64,000 bases of DNA from Nothophoma quercina. Its lineage: Eukaryota > Ascomycota > Dothideomycetes > Pleosporales > Didymellaceae. Shown here in pieces: positions 55,011 through 64,000 of this stretch; position 1 is the first letter of the stretch; the number at the start of each line of letters is the position of its first letter. The notes beneath the pieces are model-generated. The model searched no databases. It was not told the DNA's origin and saw only the letters and a program-made list of their open reading frames with translations. The position numbers and the translations under genes are program-made. The stretch is taken from NCBI GenBank assembly GCA_021642125.1, contig JAKIXB010000030.1:124001-188000 (forward strand). Reading direction: 5' to 3'.

Positions 55011-55507
55011 ATGTACGGCGATCGCTTTTCCATCGAAATTGAACTGCTCACACGGCAACGAGCTAAGGTGCTCGACAAGCAACTGAAAGAATCAAAGTCG
55101 AAACAGGAAGGGATAAAAGATAACAAGCTAGAGCAAGTTCAGCAGTCGCCATCTTTGTCTGGTTCGGCTCAATGCCTCTGTACGCGATGCGTCGTCGTTA
55201 ACACTGTTGAAGAAGACCTGGGCATCATCAATGAGAAAGATGGTTGGATTGACGAAGACGAGCAAGAACCCTGCACTTGCGCGCAGTGCAATGTGGAGAT
55301 CCTGGGTACAATTCGGGAAGAGGATGGCTGGGTAGACGAGGCAAAAGCCGGAAAAGTGCAGTGAGTTTGCAGGAAGGCTGTGTGGGTATATTATGCGTCG
55401 CTATGCTATGCTGCCAATGAAATGATATTCCTAACAGGTCCCAACGTCCAGATCATAAGGGCGTGACCAATGCATACGTAACGCTCATTACTCGCTCAAG
55501 TGCGTAA
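55011..55507 (+). CDS. Small protein with two C-x-C-x2-C / DGW modules, family unknown
   Basis: The frame from ATG 55011 runs 117 codons to 55364. Alternatively a GTGAGT donor at 55361 and a CTAACAG acceptor ending 55437 would extend it in phase to a stop at 55507, giving 139 aa; the branch point is not clear, so the end is uncertain. Residues 12-45 are charged and helical. Then come two related modules: residues 49-82 (CLCTRC, later EEDLGIINEKDGWIDE) and 87-110 (CTCAQC, later EILGTIREEDGWVDE). Each has C-x-C-x2-C followed by LG-x-I-x-E-x-DGW-x-DE. The six Cys could bind zinc, but the missing fourth ligand per module makes this unsure. No signal peptide. I know of no family with this pattern. 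A broken copy lies 300 bp upstream. Confidence 0.55.
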
Positions 55508-55522
55508 CCAAAAGCTGTAGGC

Positions 55523-57781
55523 TCAGCCAGTAAATGCGAACCGGCCGAGGTTGAACATGGGCTTGCGTGGCGAACAGATGTCCTCGCCATCGCTATCGCG
55601 TACGATCATATCCTCGCTTCCTTTCAGTGAAGAGCGCCGCCTTTTCGCTGGTGTGACTGGTGGTGACGAAGCAGGCACAACTATCTCAGAGTCGAGAGCT
55701 GCCCATGCTGAGTCTTCAATGTCGTGGGTTTCGTCCACAGGCGGCGGCGTTCCAGGGACGATGCTTTCGACCTTCATCTCCTGCGGAGCGGAGAAGAGCT
55801 CAAGCGGCAATGAAGGTATCCTTGCTTCGGTATCGCGCCTACGCAGCTTGCTCGTCTTCATGCTGATCGAGCTCGCGGAGCTTGTGAAACTCGACTCCGG
55901 ACCCTTGTAGCTGAATTTGGACCGCAGCTCTTTCATTTGCGACGAGATTGCAGCGCTGAAGACGCTTTCGGGTTCAGGGCTGCCAAACGAAGTATCGGGT
56001 GTCAGAACGCCGGAGCAGTCTTGTGATTCGGCTGTGGAGGCTGTAGACGTCCTTGTGGTAGTAGTAGACTGTGAGTCGCTTTGTGTATCGCTGAAGATCC
56101 TTAACTTCTTCTGAGAAGCGGTCTCCTCGAGATCTGCTGCTTCTACCATAGCCTCTCCTAGCGAATCATCCGAATACAGTTCGAAACCACCGTCTGTCTT
56201 TCGTCTGCTGTTCTTGTTCGGACGAATCGAAGGACTTGGTTCAGGCATGGTGGATGCAAAGAACTGGCTCCGCACAACGCTCTCTCCGCCGACGGAAGGA
56301 GTGTTGTGTGCCAAGTCAGAGCATAACCGCTGCCTCTTGGACGGATGCGGAGCGGACCTTCTACGGCTGATGGAGTCGGATAACAGTCGTCTTGCCGGCT
56401 GAGGGGCTGTACTCGGGAGTGACGGTCGGTGTGATGATTGTGAAGCCGGTGCAGGTACTGCCGCCCAGCCAGAGCTGTTTCTCTGTTGTTCTAGCAGGAC
56501 CTGCTGACTCGGCGACGGTGTGAAAATATTCGGATCTAGCTCGGCCAACGGCGTGCGCTTGGGCTTGAAGAAGGAATCGATCGACTTCGTGCCCTTGAGG
56601 TCCGGCGTTTGTACATTCGCTGATGTCCTTCGAGATGCGCCGAACACTTTGTTTCTAGGTGTCGCCTTGCTTGTCACCGTGATGGGCAGTTTTGTACGTG
56701 GATACAAGTCGCCCTTCGCTACGCCCACCGCGAGATCTGCTGCCACTTCCTCGCCCAAGTATGGCATGTCTGCGATATCGATACCATCGGCCAGGGGTGT
56801 CAAATTGACCAGTCGTTTCTCAACAGGGCAGAACACCCATTGGTAGAGGAAGGTCTTCTCGGCCTGGTCGAAATCGGCCATGAAACCAGCAGGTACCTTG
56901 AGCTTGCCATCGAACTGTGCAGCTTTGACCAAACGATCTATAGTTTTGTGCTTTCGAAGCATGCGATGGGCGGTCTTCAGGCCTAGCCCACCGATGCCAG
57001 GTAGGTAATCGCAGCCACTAAGAATGGCCATTCGCCTGAAGTCGGCATCTGACCAACCCACCAAGCTGATCTCTCTGCATGCCGTGAAGTGGTTGCGATT
57101 GACCTCGACGCAGTCGCCGTACTTATCCAGCTTCGTGATCAGGCACTTTGCGCCAAAGACTAGGAGATCTGAATCTTCGGACAAGATGCCATCGATGATG
57201 CCCTTCTTCTCCAGGTACACCATCTGCGAGTCTGCTTCGTACGGAGCAACAATGTACTGCACATTGCTGGCCTTCAGTTCCTCAATGAACGCTCGCGCCA
57301 TGTCTGGTGTGACATCGACAGCCTTCTGCAGTTCCAACTGGGCCTGGGAGGTCTTGCCGACCTTGAGCATCTCGAGGCCAAGTCGTTTGCCCTCCTTCCT
57401 TCTCTCTCTTCGGTCCTTCTCGGTGCCGGCTTTGCTGGGGAGATTGTCTCCATCGAAGATAAGGTAAGGTGTGATGCCGAAGTGAATGAGCATGCGTACG
57501 CGGTTCATGCAAAAGTCAATGTATCTGCGCCAAGGTGAGCCAACGTTTGTCTTGTGACAGAAAACAAGCATACTTCGTAGTCGGCTTGTCCAGGGCCAGA
57601 TCGATGGCACAGGCAGCCGTGCCTCGATGTAACCAGCCATAGGCATCGACGCCAATGGTCTGGCCCGCAAACTTCTTGAGATTGCATGGCTTGTGAATAG
57701 ACTTGAGCAGCGGTAGAAGGCCTGCTAGATGTCAGCTTGGGTGCAGAGGTACCTGGAGTCGTGCATACCGGAAATGCCCAT
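55523..57781 (-). CDS. EXO1: Exonuclease 1 (XPG/FEN1 superfamily)
   Basis: Exons 57781-57769, 57721-57574 and 57524-55523 join over 47- and 49-bp introns, giving 720 aa; exon 1 is only 13 nt (M-G-I-S and one base). The join restores the invariant start MGISGLLPLLKSI. Exo1 resects DNA 5' to 3' in mismatch repair and double-strand break repair. The N-terminal nuclease (GVDAYGWLHRG, IFDGDNLPSK) and internal nuclease (YEADSQMVYLEKKG, SEDSDLLVFG) supply the metal-binding acids, and LSGCDYLPGIGGLGLKTAH is the helix-two-turn-helix. A PCNA-box-like TKSIDSFFKP lies near residue 366, with Thr in place of the usual Gln. The C-terminal half is Ser-rich and disordered. The tail is convergent with the small Cys-module gene. 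Confidence 0.95.
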
Positions 57782-58126
57782 CTTCGATGATTTGCCCCTC
57801 ACGCGTTGCGCCCAAACAAAGGCTTGGCAGGTCGCTGCTATGAGATCATACCGGTTTCGTGGATTCGTGATAAGCGTACAGAAAGGTGCTCTGGGTTAGT
57901 GAGGAAGAAAGATCTCAATGAGGACAGCCTTGCGGCCTGTGACAAGCAGACGTTCTCGATAGAGTGGAGCATTCATCGCGTCGTGAAAGGGATCCACATG
58001 CGCGCTTACGCTATGCAAGAGGATGGTTAGCGCCCATTCACTAGCGCCTTCCTTAACCCCGATCGCCGACGAAAAGTTCAGGCGAGAGCGAACGGCAACA
58101 TCAACATCACACAACAGTCAGTCAAC
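57782..58126. other. Shared promoter of EXO1 and TMA16
   Basis: These 345 bp separate two divergent starts. No TATA box stands out. Nothing else was recognised. Confidence 0.5.
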
Positions 58127-58720
58127 ATGGTCAGCGATCGGTTAAGTAAGGTGCACAAGGCGATCGCCAAGAAGAAGGGCAAAAATCCCAATTTGCACGA
58201 GGGCAGCCGAGACACCAAACGTCTCCAGCGTGCAAGTGCCCGAGATGACAAGCTTAATCGCCTTTCCAAATTGAGAGAGAAGGAAAATCGACACTATTGT
58301 GGGTGCATATTTACCCTCAATCTACCATCGGTGTACTGACCACACTGTGCAGTGAACAGAGTGAAGTCTTTTCAGTCATACACTGCAGAACATACTTCAC
58401 CCCTCAGCATTAAGGACCTCCAGGCTATGATTGAGGACTATCTGGGCCGTGACGACGAGGAGCTCGCCAAGTTAAAGGCAGAGCGCCGTGCAGGAAGACC
58501 ACCAAGCACCCGTCAAACTCTGCTGGAGCAGGCTCGGGCCACCGAACAGGACGAGTATGCGTCTGGCTTCTGGGTTCCAGACCTTGAAGACGAGCAGGTT
58601 CTGGAGAAGCTGAAGCAGTGGGACGGCAAGTGGGCCAGTCTTCCTACGCTGAAGTTCGCAAGAATCTCGAAAGAAGGACACAAGAAGGTGTCAAGCTTCC
58701 CACCCAAGGGCATGTCGTGA
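58127..58720 (+). CDS. TMA16: Ribosome-biogenesis factor Tma16
   Basis: Exons 58127-58298 and 58353-58720 join in phase 1 over a 54-bp intron with a GTGGGT donor, TACTGAC branch and TGCAG acceptor, giving 179 aa. The start (SDRLSKVHKAIAKKKGKNPN) and the basic stretch TKRLQRASARDDKLNRLSKL match the Tma16 family. The conserved C-terminal pattern includes GFWVPDLEDEQVLEKLKQWD and the final Pro-Lys-rich residues. Tma16 associates with pre-60S ribosomal particles. The intron keeps the LNRVKSFQ segment in frame with the N-terminal half. The basic, compact protein has no signal peptide and should act in nucleus or cytoplasm. Confidence 0.92.
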
Positions 58721-59525
58721 GCAATGAGAATGTTCGCACTACTTTTGCCAGAAGAACGACGATTGGAGCAAGGTAGCTGGTACAGATGGAATTCTCCTCA
58801 CTGTTCCGTCTTGGCCTGCCTAGATCCTGCATTCGATACCAGGATGCAGCGCCAAGGTTACCAGTATTCTCAAGAGTTCACTCGATTGTTTCGAGTGCTC
58901 GTGCCGACCACGGTACATCTAGAGATACAAATCTCTTGACGGAATTCGGTCAACGATTGACCTATACGGCGCAGAAGTGTGGTTTACGAAGCTGGATTGT
59001 GGAATTTTTGGATAGCCACGACCGGAGCATGACTTGGCTCACGGCGTGTAGGAAGAGTTGATGCACAGATACCCTGTTTTGAGGATTACCGGCAATAAGA
59101 GTCAAGATCGCACAAAGTAACGCACAAGCTCCGCTCTACGAATGCTCAAGTAACCAATAGGGAACCTACCATTATCCAACGAGTCGGCCTGTGCCTAACA
59201 CTGCATGTCCACAAGCGACGCAACACGCAAATCGTCGCAAGCCGCAGGTGGAGATCGTGCATGAAGAGAAACAACTGGCCAATGAATGGTTGCCGATCAT
59301 CTCCGACATGCATCAGCAGCACATCGTGAGCTGAACCTCTGTCGATCAAGACTAGTAACAGTTGCCCCAAGAGCGTGCGCTGTGGATAATGGGGGTTGCG
59401 ACTGCAGATCTGAGGAAACGCGCTCTCGCCTTCTTCAACCACAACAATCCCGCCCTCACCCCATCGTTCATTCCAGCTCTATCATCCTCACCTCATTACA
59501 TTTATCCAGTACCTGCGTCGAAGCA
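58721..59525. other. Intergenic between TMA16 and the peroxidase gene
   Basis: The first part is TMA16 3' UTR. Only short frames occur, one of which (59286-59525) runs in frame into the peroxidase start but looks like leader. The 150 bp before 59526 are C/T-rich. Confidence 0.45.
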
Positions 59526-60452
59526 ATGTCCATTCTACAGAAGCTTACGAAGCCCTTCATCGACCTGACTGTCATGACCTGGGACTTCGGTCTCTTCCTG
59601 GCGAACCTCATCCTTCCAGCCCACCCACCGAACCAAGTCATAGCTGCAGGCCTACCAGGTTATGCAGGGAAATGGCCTGACTACGTACCACCAGGCGAAG
59701 GCGACTCACGATCAGCATGTCCCATGCTCAACGCAATGTGCGCTTCATGAACCTCTGATGTTCTTCGTATTCTAACCACCTGCAGGGCCAACCACGGTAT
59801 CCTCCCCCATGACGGCAAGAACATCACATTTCGTACTCTGAACACCACTGTCCGTCAAACCTTCAACTTCGCGCCGTCATTCTGCTTCTTCGTACCAAAA
59901 TTCTCTGCCGACTTTCTTGGCCGCTCGTACTGGACTGACTCATTCGATCTTGCGGAGCTTAGCAAGCACAATGCCATTGAGCATGATGCGAGTTTGACGA
60001 GGAAGGATGCGGCGATTGAGCCTGACCAAGGAAAACCAGATCTGACCCTTGTAAATGAATTACTGGCATGCGCAAGTGGTGACGGGGGGAGAATTCTGAC
60101 AAGACAGAACTTGAGCGAGCAGTTGGCGAGAAGGAGGGATGAGGCGAGGGCTGAGAATGCTCACTACTCAGAGAGTTTGTTCCACAACATGTTTGGGAGT
60201 GCGAAGTAAGCGCTGTCCCCACCTGCCTGACCTTTGTGTGTGGTGTGCTACTGACATCTCCCCAGTTCTTCTACGATGCTCACCATTTTTGGTGGCCGTG
60301 TCGATGATCTTAAGCCTATGCTTACTGAAGAACGGTTCTCGGACGATTGGGAGCCCCGCATTCGATCGTGGTACGGCCTCACAATGGCTGCGTTCAATGC
60401 AACAGTCTTGCCGGTCGAGTTGGGTGTTAAGCAGAAGGTGAAGAAGCAATAG
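59526..60452 (+). CDS. Heme-thiolate peroxidase (chloroperoxidase/peroxygenase family)
   Basis: Exons 59526-59737, 59786-60205 and 60266-60452 join over 48- and 60-bp introns with CTAAC and TACTGAC branches, giving 272 aa. The signature for the proximal heme Cys is SACPMLNAMANHGILPHDG, where the Cys ligates iron, and the distal EHD triad appears as IEHDASLTR, with Glu as acid-base catalyst. Enzymes of this family use hydrogen peroxide to halogenate, hydroxylate or epoxidise substrates. Instead of a classical signal peptide the N-terminus carries a hydrophobic stretch around residues 12-36 that may anchor or target it, so it may not be freely secreted. Start 59526 is preferred over an in-frame 59286, which would add 80 atypical residues. 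Substrate unknown. Confidence 0.9.
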
Positions 60453-61015
60453 AGATTGGTCAGTGTGGATAAAAGCATGTGGTATATCACTTGCTGTTGA
60501 CTATTGATAATGATAAGGCCATGCGACGGTCACATAGTTATTCGATATTGTCGCATGAGCTAACAACCGTGATATGTTGATATCGTGGTAACAAGGTAGT
60601 GACAGCAGTAGATGGATCGCGTGTCGACTGGACTGAGAATAAACACTGCCGGGGGACTCGACGGACATGTTTCAGAGTTGAAAGATCTCAGATACAGGCT
60701 TATAGCGAGAATTGTGAGTCCTCGCTCAGAAGTAGGCAATGACAAGAGAACTGGTAGGAGGCGGGAGAAGCATGTAAGGAGGCGACATAAGGGCTACTGA
60801 GGAAGCGCAGCAGTGGTTGGGGATCTTGAAAAGGGGTGGGTAATTATTACTGGTTTTGCTGATACTATCAATGATGGTGGCTTTGCCGCCTTATGGATAG
60901 ATTCGCACGTCCTGCCTCTTAATGAATCCCAGACTCATGGCTGTACATCCCCAAACCAGTGCCTTGAAGCAAAGGTATTCCCGCATCCCACAGGCCGCTC
61001 GCACAAACCCCATAC
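60453..61015. other. Intergenic, tail-to-tail
   Basis: This separates the convergent peroxidase and OTU1 genes. Short frames only; no gene, repeat or RNA was recognised. Confidence 0.5.
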
Positions 61016-62014
61016 CTAATTCGCCTCTCCGAAATCCACATGCCCCGTCTCTTCCGCATGCTTCACCGCGCCCCGTTCACCATTACCCCTCCACCCGCAG
61101 TTGTTGCACTTAATATCGAACTTCTGCGTGTCGGTGTAGTACTTCTGCTTCTTCAGCTGCCCGCATAGTTCCCTTGCTGCTTGCAGTATAACATCGTCGT
61201 TTGCGTCGAACAGCTTGACGTCGTTCTCGGGACTGAATGTCGAACTCCCGCGCGGCACGAAGGCAATGGTGTCGTAGTGTATGCCTGAGTACACGAGTAT
61301 ACATCTTCGCGGCCGCCCTTCGTTGAAGCGGTCTACGCGCAGATCCTGGACGTTTATGCTTGCGATTTCGATGTCAAATTCTTGCGACAGGATGCTAAGT
61401 TCAATCCCGCCACCCCAGGAGTCCGAATAGGATATCCATTTGCAGTAGTCGTCTGGGGAGCGCTGGAGGATCGCTTCGTTGTACATTTCAGGATCGCGCT
61501 GGATAGCTTGGGCGACCATGGAGCGCAGCTCGGTCATCGAGTCGAGGGTGTCGGTTAGTACGGCGCTGCCCAGGGCGCGGAACATGCAGGAGTTGTCGTC
61601 GGGCATGACGCGCAGGACGATTGTCCCGCTCCCCACTGAGCTCTCAGACACATTGACTTCTGGTGTGTCTTTCAGCGCTGGCTGCTCTTTCCGTTGTAAT
61701 GATAGAGGGGCCGCTGCTTGTGAAGTGGCGGCCTGGAGCTCCTCTTCTGGCTTCTTTTCACTGGGGTCGCCGGTTGCTTGCGCGATGACCATGATTTGTG
61801 CGCCGTTGAGCTTAAGGTCGGTATCCTTCAGCAATGTCGATAGGCCGTATAGCGACGGGTCGAGAGGCTGTGGAGGGAAGCCCCATTTTAGCTCGTACAG
61901 TGGCAGATCTGTCGACGTAGTAATGGCGGAGAGGAGGTCTGAGACGGCGGCGTTGTCGTCGAGAGAGAGCGTGTGCTGCCCGTTCGGCGCGCGCAGGCGG
62001 ATTCTGATCGGCAT
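61016..62014 (-). CDS. OTU1: OTU-family deubiquitinase Otu1 (YOD1 homologue)
   Basis: This single exon of 332 aa has three parts in the order of Otu1. An N-terminal UBX-like ubiquitin fold (residues 1-78, MPIRIRLRAPNGQHTLSLDD) docks on Cdc48/p97. The OTU protease (about residues 130-252) has the catalytic Asp140 and Cys143 in PDDNSCMF and His246 in SGIHYD. A C-terminal C2H2 zinc finger has C303, C306, H319 and H325. Otu1 trims ubiquitin chains on Cdc48 substrates, including ER-associated degradation clients. All catalytic residues are intact. The gene is divergent from the RSC1/2 gene, sharing a 464-bp upstream region (62015-62478). Confidence 0.95.
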   Translation of the reverse strand: MPIRIRLRAPNGQHTLSLDDNAAVSDLLSAITTSTDLPLYELKWGFPPQPLDPSLYGLSTLLKDTDLKLNGAQIMVIAQATGDPSEKKPEEELQAATSQAAAPLSLQRKEQPALKDTPEVNVSESSVGSGTIVLRVMPDDNSCMFRALGSAVLTDTLDSMTELRSMVAQAIQRDPEMYNEAILQRSPDDYCKWISYSDSWGGGIELSILSQEFDIEIASINVQDLRVDRFNEGRPRRCILVYSGIHYDTIAFVPRGSSTFSPENDVKLFDANDDVILQAARELCGQLKKQKYYTDTQKFDIKCNNCGWRGNGERGAVKHAEETGHVDFGEAN

Positions 62015-62478
62015 CTTGCTGTGTGTGAAGTGTGAAGTGTGAGTGTGAGTGTGTAAGGATGTGTGAGGATGTGTGTAAGAGCGTGCGAGTGACGTCTGAA
62101 GCTTGGAGAGCTATGGGTAAGTGGTGGGGCTGGAGGAAGTCACGATCGACGGGAGCTGAAGTTGCGGTCAGTGAAGCAGTTATAGAAGATGCAGCTGGTA
62201 AACAAAAGGAGACGGGAGTAGAGTGTACAGAACAGTCTATTGCGAGCTATCAAGTCCGCCAGCATCGATGACCAACGTGGCGCGTGGTGAATGTTCCGGA
62301 ATCGCATGCAGCTGGTGGGTCGAATGGCGGAAGCTAGCACCCCTGTCGGCGGAAGACGCTCGGGCCACGTTCTTCCAGTCGCGACTTCCGCCCTGCTCTC
62401 CAAGTCGCGTCCTCTCCAACATCGCATTCGCTTGCGCATCGCCAACACCCAGCGCACCGCCGCCGCAACACCGCAATC
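62015..62478. other. Shared divergent promoter of OTU1 and RSC1/2
   Basis: The 464 bp between the two ATGs hold a GTGTGAGTGT-type GT-rich run near 62030-62090 on the OTU1 side and a C-rich leader on the RSC side. No TATA box was clear. Confidence 0.5.
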
Positions 62479-64000
62479 ATGGCGTCCGGACGTGCGCAGA
62501 GCTCCACGCCGGTGCCCACCACCGAGAAGGCCGACCCAGGCGTTGACGGCGCCGCCTCGACCGTCACCGAGGAAGAGTATAAGGCCATGTCGGACGTGCT
62601 CACCAACATCTACAACTACCGCAATGACGAGTATGTTGCTTCTGCTCAGGTTGTGTGTATGCGCTGACAATCGCAGTGGCTACGACCCCACGAAGCTGTT
62701 CCAGCGCAAGGTCAACAAGCGCGCGGTGCCCGACTACTACGACATCATCAAGGAGCCCATGGCCCTCAGCACCATCAAGGGCCGCGTCGCATCCAAGGAC
62801 TACAAGAGCTTTTCCGAATTCGTGCGCGACCTCGCCCTCATCCCCCACAACGCCCAAGTCTACAACCGCCAAGACTCGCAAGCCTACGTCGATGCGCTGG
62901 ACGTGAAGAAGGTCATCGAGTCGGAGCTGAAGCGGCTGGTCACCGAGGGCACCATCACCGAGACGGTCGCCGCGCTGCCATATCTCGGAGAGATCCCCGA
63001 GCAAGACCCGCTTTTGCCAGAGGAAGAGGAGGAGGAAGATGATGAAGATGACGAGGAGGAGCTGGAACTCGAGGAAGAAGAGGAAGAGGACGACGATGGC
63101 GACGGCAAACGCAGGAAGAGGCGCGGTCCGCGGTCCACAGCAGCTATCGCTAAGCGTGAAGGCGGCGCGAGAGCGAGAGAAGAGCGCGAGAAGAATGACG
63201 ACCCCGAGTCCAGGAAGAAGCGTGGACGCCCGCCGCGGGTCGACACACCCATGGAGGCGCGTATCAAAGCCATCATGAAGGCAATTCGCAAGCCTAGAAA
63301 CCAGGCGAACAAGCTGATGGTGAGCGCATTCGAGCGCGTGCCGGACAAAGCAGTCATGCCAGAGTACCACGCCGAGATCAGGCAGCCCATGGCCATGGAC
63401 ATTCTGAAGCGTAAGCTGAAGCGCAAGAAGTACAACTCGGTCGACCAGTTCATGGTGGATGTCGAGCTCATGTTCGAGAATGCCAAGCAGTACAACGAGG
63501 AAGACAGCCAGATCTACAAGGACGCCGTGCACTTGCAGAAGGAGTCGCGCAAGGTTGCCAAAGCTGAAAAGGAGAAGCCAGACACTGACTTTGTCATGGA
63601 GGAGGGTCGCATACCCATGCCAAATGGTATCCTACACAACGGCGAGCTGTGGAAGGTTGGCGACTGGGTGCATATTCAAAACGCAAACGACTTGACAAAG
63701 CCCATTGTAGCCCAGATCTACCGCACATGGCAAGACTCCGAGGGCGGCAAGTGGGTCAATGCCTGCTGGTACTACCGTCCTGAGCAGACCGTTCATCGAT
63801 TCGATCGTCACTTCCTGGAGAACGAGGTGGTCAAGACTGGCCAATACCGTGATCATCGTATCGACGAGGTGGTCGACCGTTGCTTTGTCATGTTTGTCAC
63901 ACGATACAACAAGGGACGCCCCCGCGACTTCCCTCCTGACAAGGAGATCTACGTCTGCGAAGCGCGCTACAATGAGGAGAACCACAAGCTCAACAAGATC
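62479..64000 (+). CDS. RSC complex subunit Rsc1/Rsc2 (double bromodomain, BAH), 5' part
   Basis: Exons 62479-62630 and 62677 onward join over a 46-bp intron (GTATGT donor, GCTGAC branch, TCGCAG acceptor) and stay open to the window edge, giving the first 492 codons. Bromodomain 1 (about residues 50-140) has PDYYDIIKEPM and the acetyl-lysine Asn in HNAQVYN. An acidic linker (about 165-194) and an AT-hook (KKRGRPPR near 231) follow. Bromodomain 2 (about 264-338) has MPEYHAEIRQPMAMD and NAKQYNEED. A BAH domain starts near residue 373 (LWKVGDWVHIQN) and is cut by the window end. This order is that of Rsc1 and Rsc2, subunits that target the RSC nucleosome remodeller. Filamentous fungi usually have one such gene. 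The C-terminus is missing only because the window stops. Confidence 0.93.

Noticed and set aside
62600..63532. 310-codon minus-strand frame rich in Leu, Val and His
   Set aside because: It is antisense to the RSC1/2 exon, whose two bromodomains are unmistakable; the Leu/Phe/Ser runs are the complement of Glu/Asp/Lys codons.
1..64000. Biosynthetic gene cluster, CRISPR array or intact transposon
   Set aside because: No synthase, P450 cluster, direct-repeat array, transposase, reverse transcriptase or terminal repeats were seen; the lone peroxidase and esterase are not neighbours.

Overview
The window is a gene-dense stretch of nuclear DNA from a filamentous ascomycete (Pezizomycotina). The gene content suggests a Dothideomycete, but that placement is inference. 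Supporting signs are short spliceosomal introns (mostly 47-130 bp, GT...AG, with CTRAC/CTRAT branch points just before the acceptor), ascomycete-specific genes (phiA-type cell-wall protein, GUP1, heme-thiolate peroxidase, Vts1), and very long Ser/Pro-rich unannotated proteins. No rRNA, tRNA, CRISPR array, intact transposon or bacterial-style operon was seen. Most genes are conserved housekeeping genes. I worked out the exon joins by hand and checked reading phase.

Layout. 0.8-12.3 kb holds proteins of unknown function: a helical plus disordered protein, a 1549-aa disordered giant with a possible overlapping small ORF, a minus-strand protein resembling the fungal STAND N-terminal/DUF7580 group, and a 393-aa disordered protein. 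12.5-18.7 kb holds VPS71/SWC6 (HIT zinc finger), an acyl-protein thioesterase, a GH47 alpha-1,2-mannosidase, a 77-aa hydrophilin-like gene and COG5. 19.9-25.4 kb holds VTS1, a secreted GH16 glucanase and a phiA-like cell-wall protein. 26.9-32.6 kb holds SWI1 (ARID, polyQ) and proteasomal RPT3. 34.1-44.2 kb holds a small mitochondrial LEA-like protein, a secreted type-B carboxylesterase, a tandem alpha/beta-barrel (ABM-type) protein, GUP1, ARP4 and the proteasome beta-2 subunit PUP1. 44.9-49.6 kb is NUP159. 49.6-55.5 kb is an accessory-looking pocket: a five-finger C2H2 protein built from exact 87-bp periods, a dynamin-like GTPase with a 24-nt microexon, and a small Cys-module gene with a broken partial copy beside it. 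55.5-64.0 kb holds EXO1, TMA16, a heme-thiolate peroxidase, OTU1 and the 5' part of an RSC1/RSC2-type double-bromodomain BAH gene cut by the window end.

Themes. Four genes belong to chromatin remodelling complexes (VPS71 and ARP4 in SWR1, ARP4 also in INO80 and NuA4; SWI1 in SWI/SNF; RSC1/2 in RSC). Three belong to ubiquitin-proteasome biology (RPT3, PUP1, OTU1). Four act in the secretory pathway or cell wall (GH47, COG5, GH16, phiA). Nothing suggests a biosynthetic cluster. The most unusual material is the 49.6-55.5 kb pocket, especially the C-x-C-x2-C ... LG-x-I-x-E-x-DGW module at 54.6-55.5 kb, which I cannot assign to any known family.
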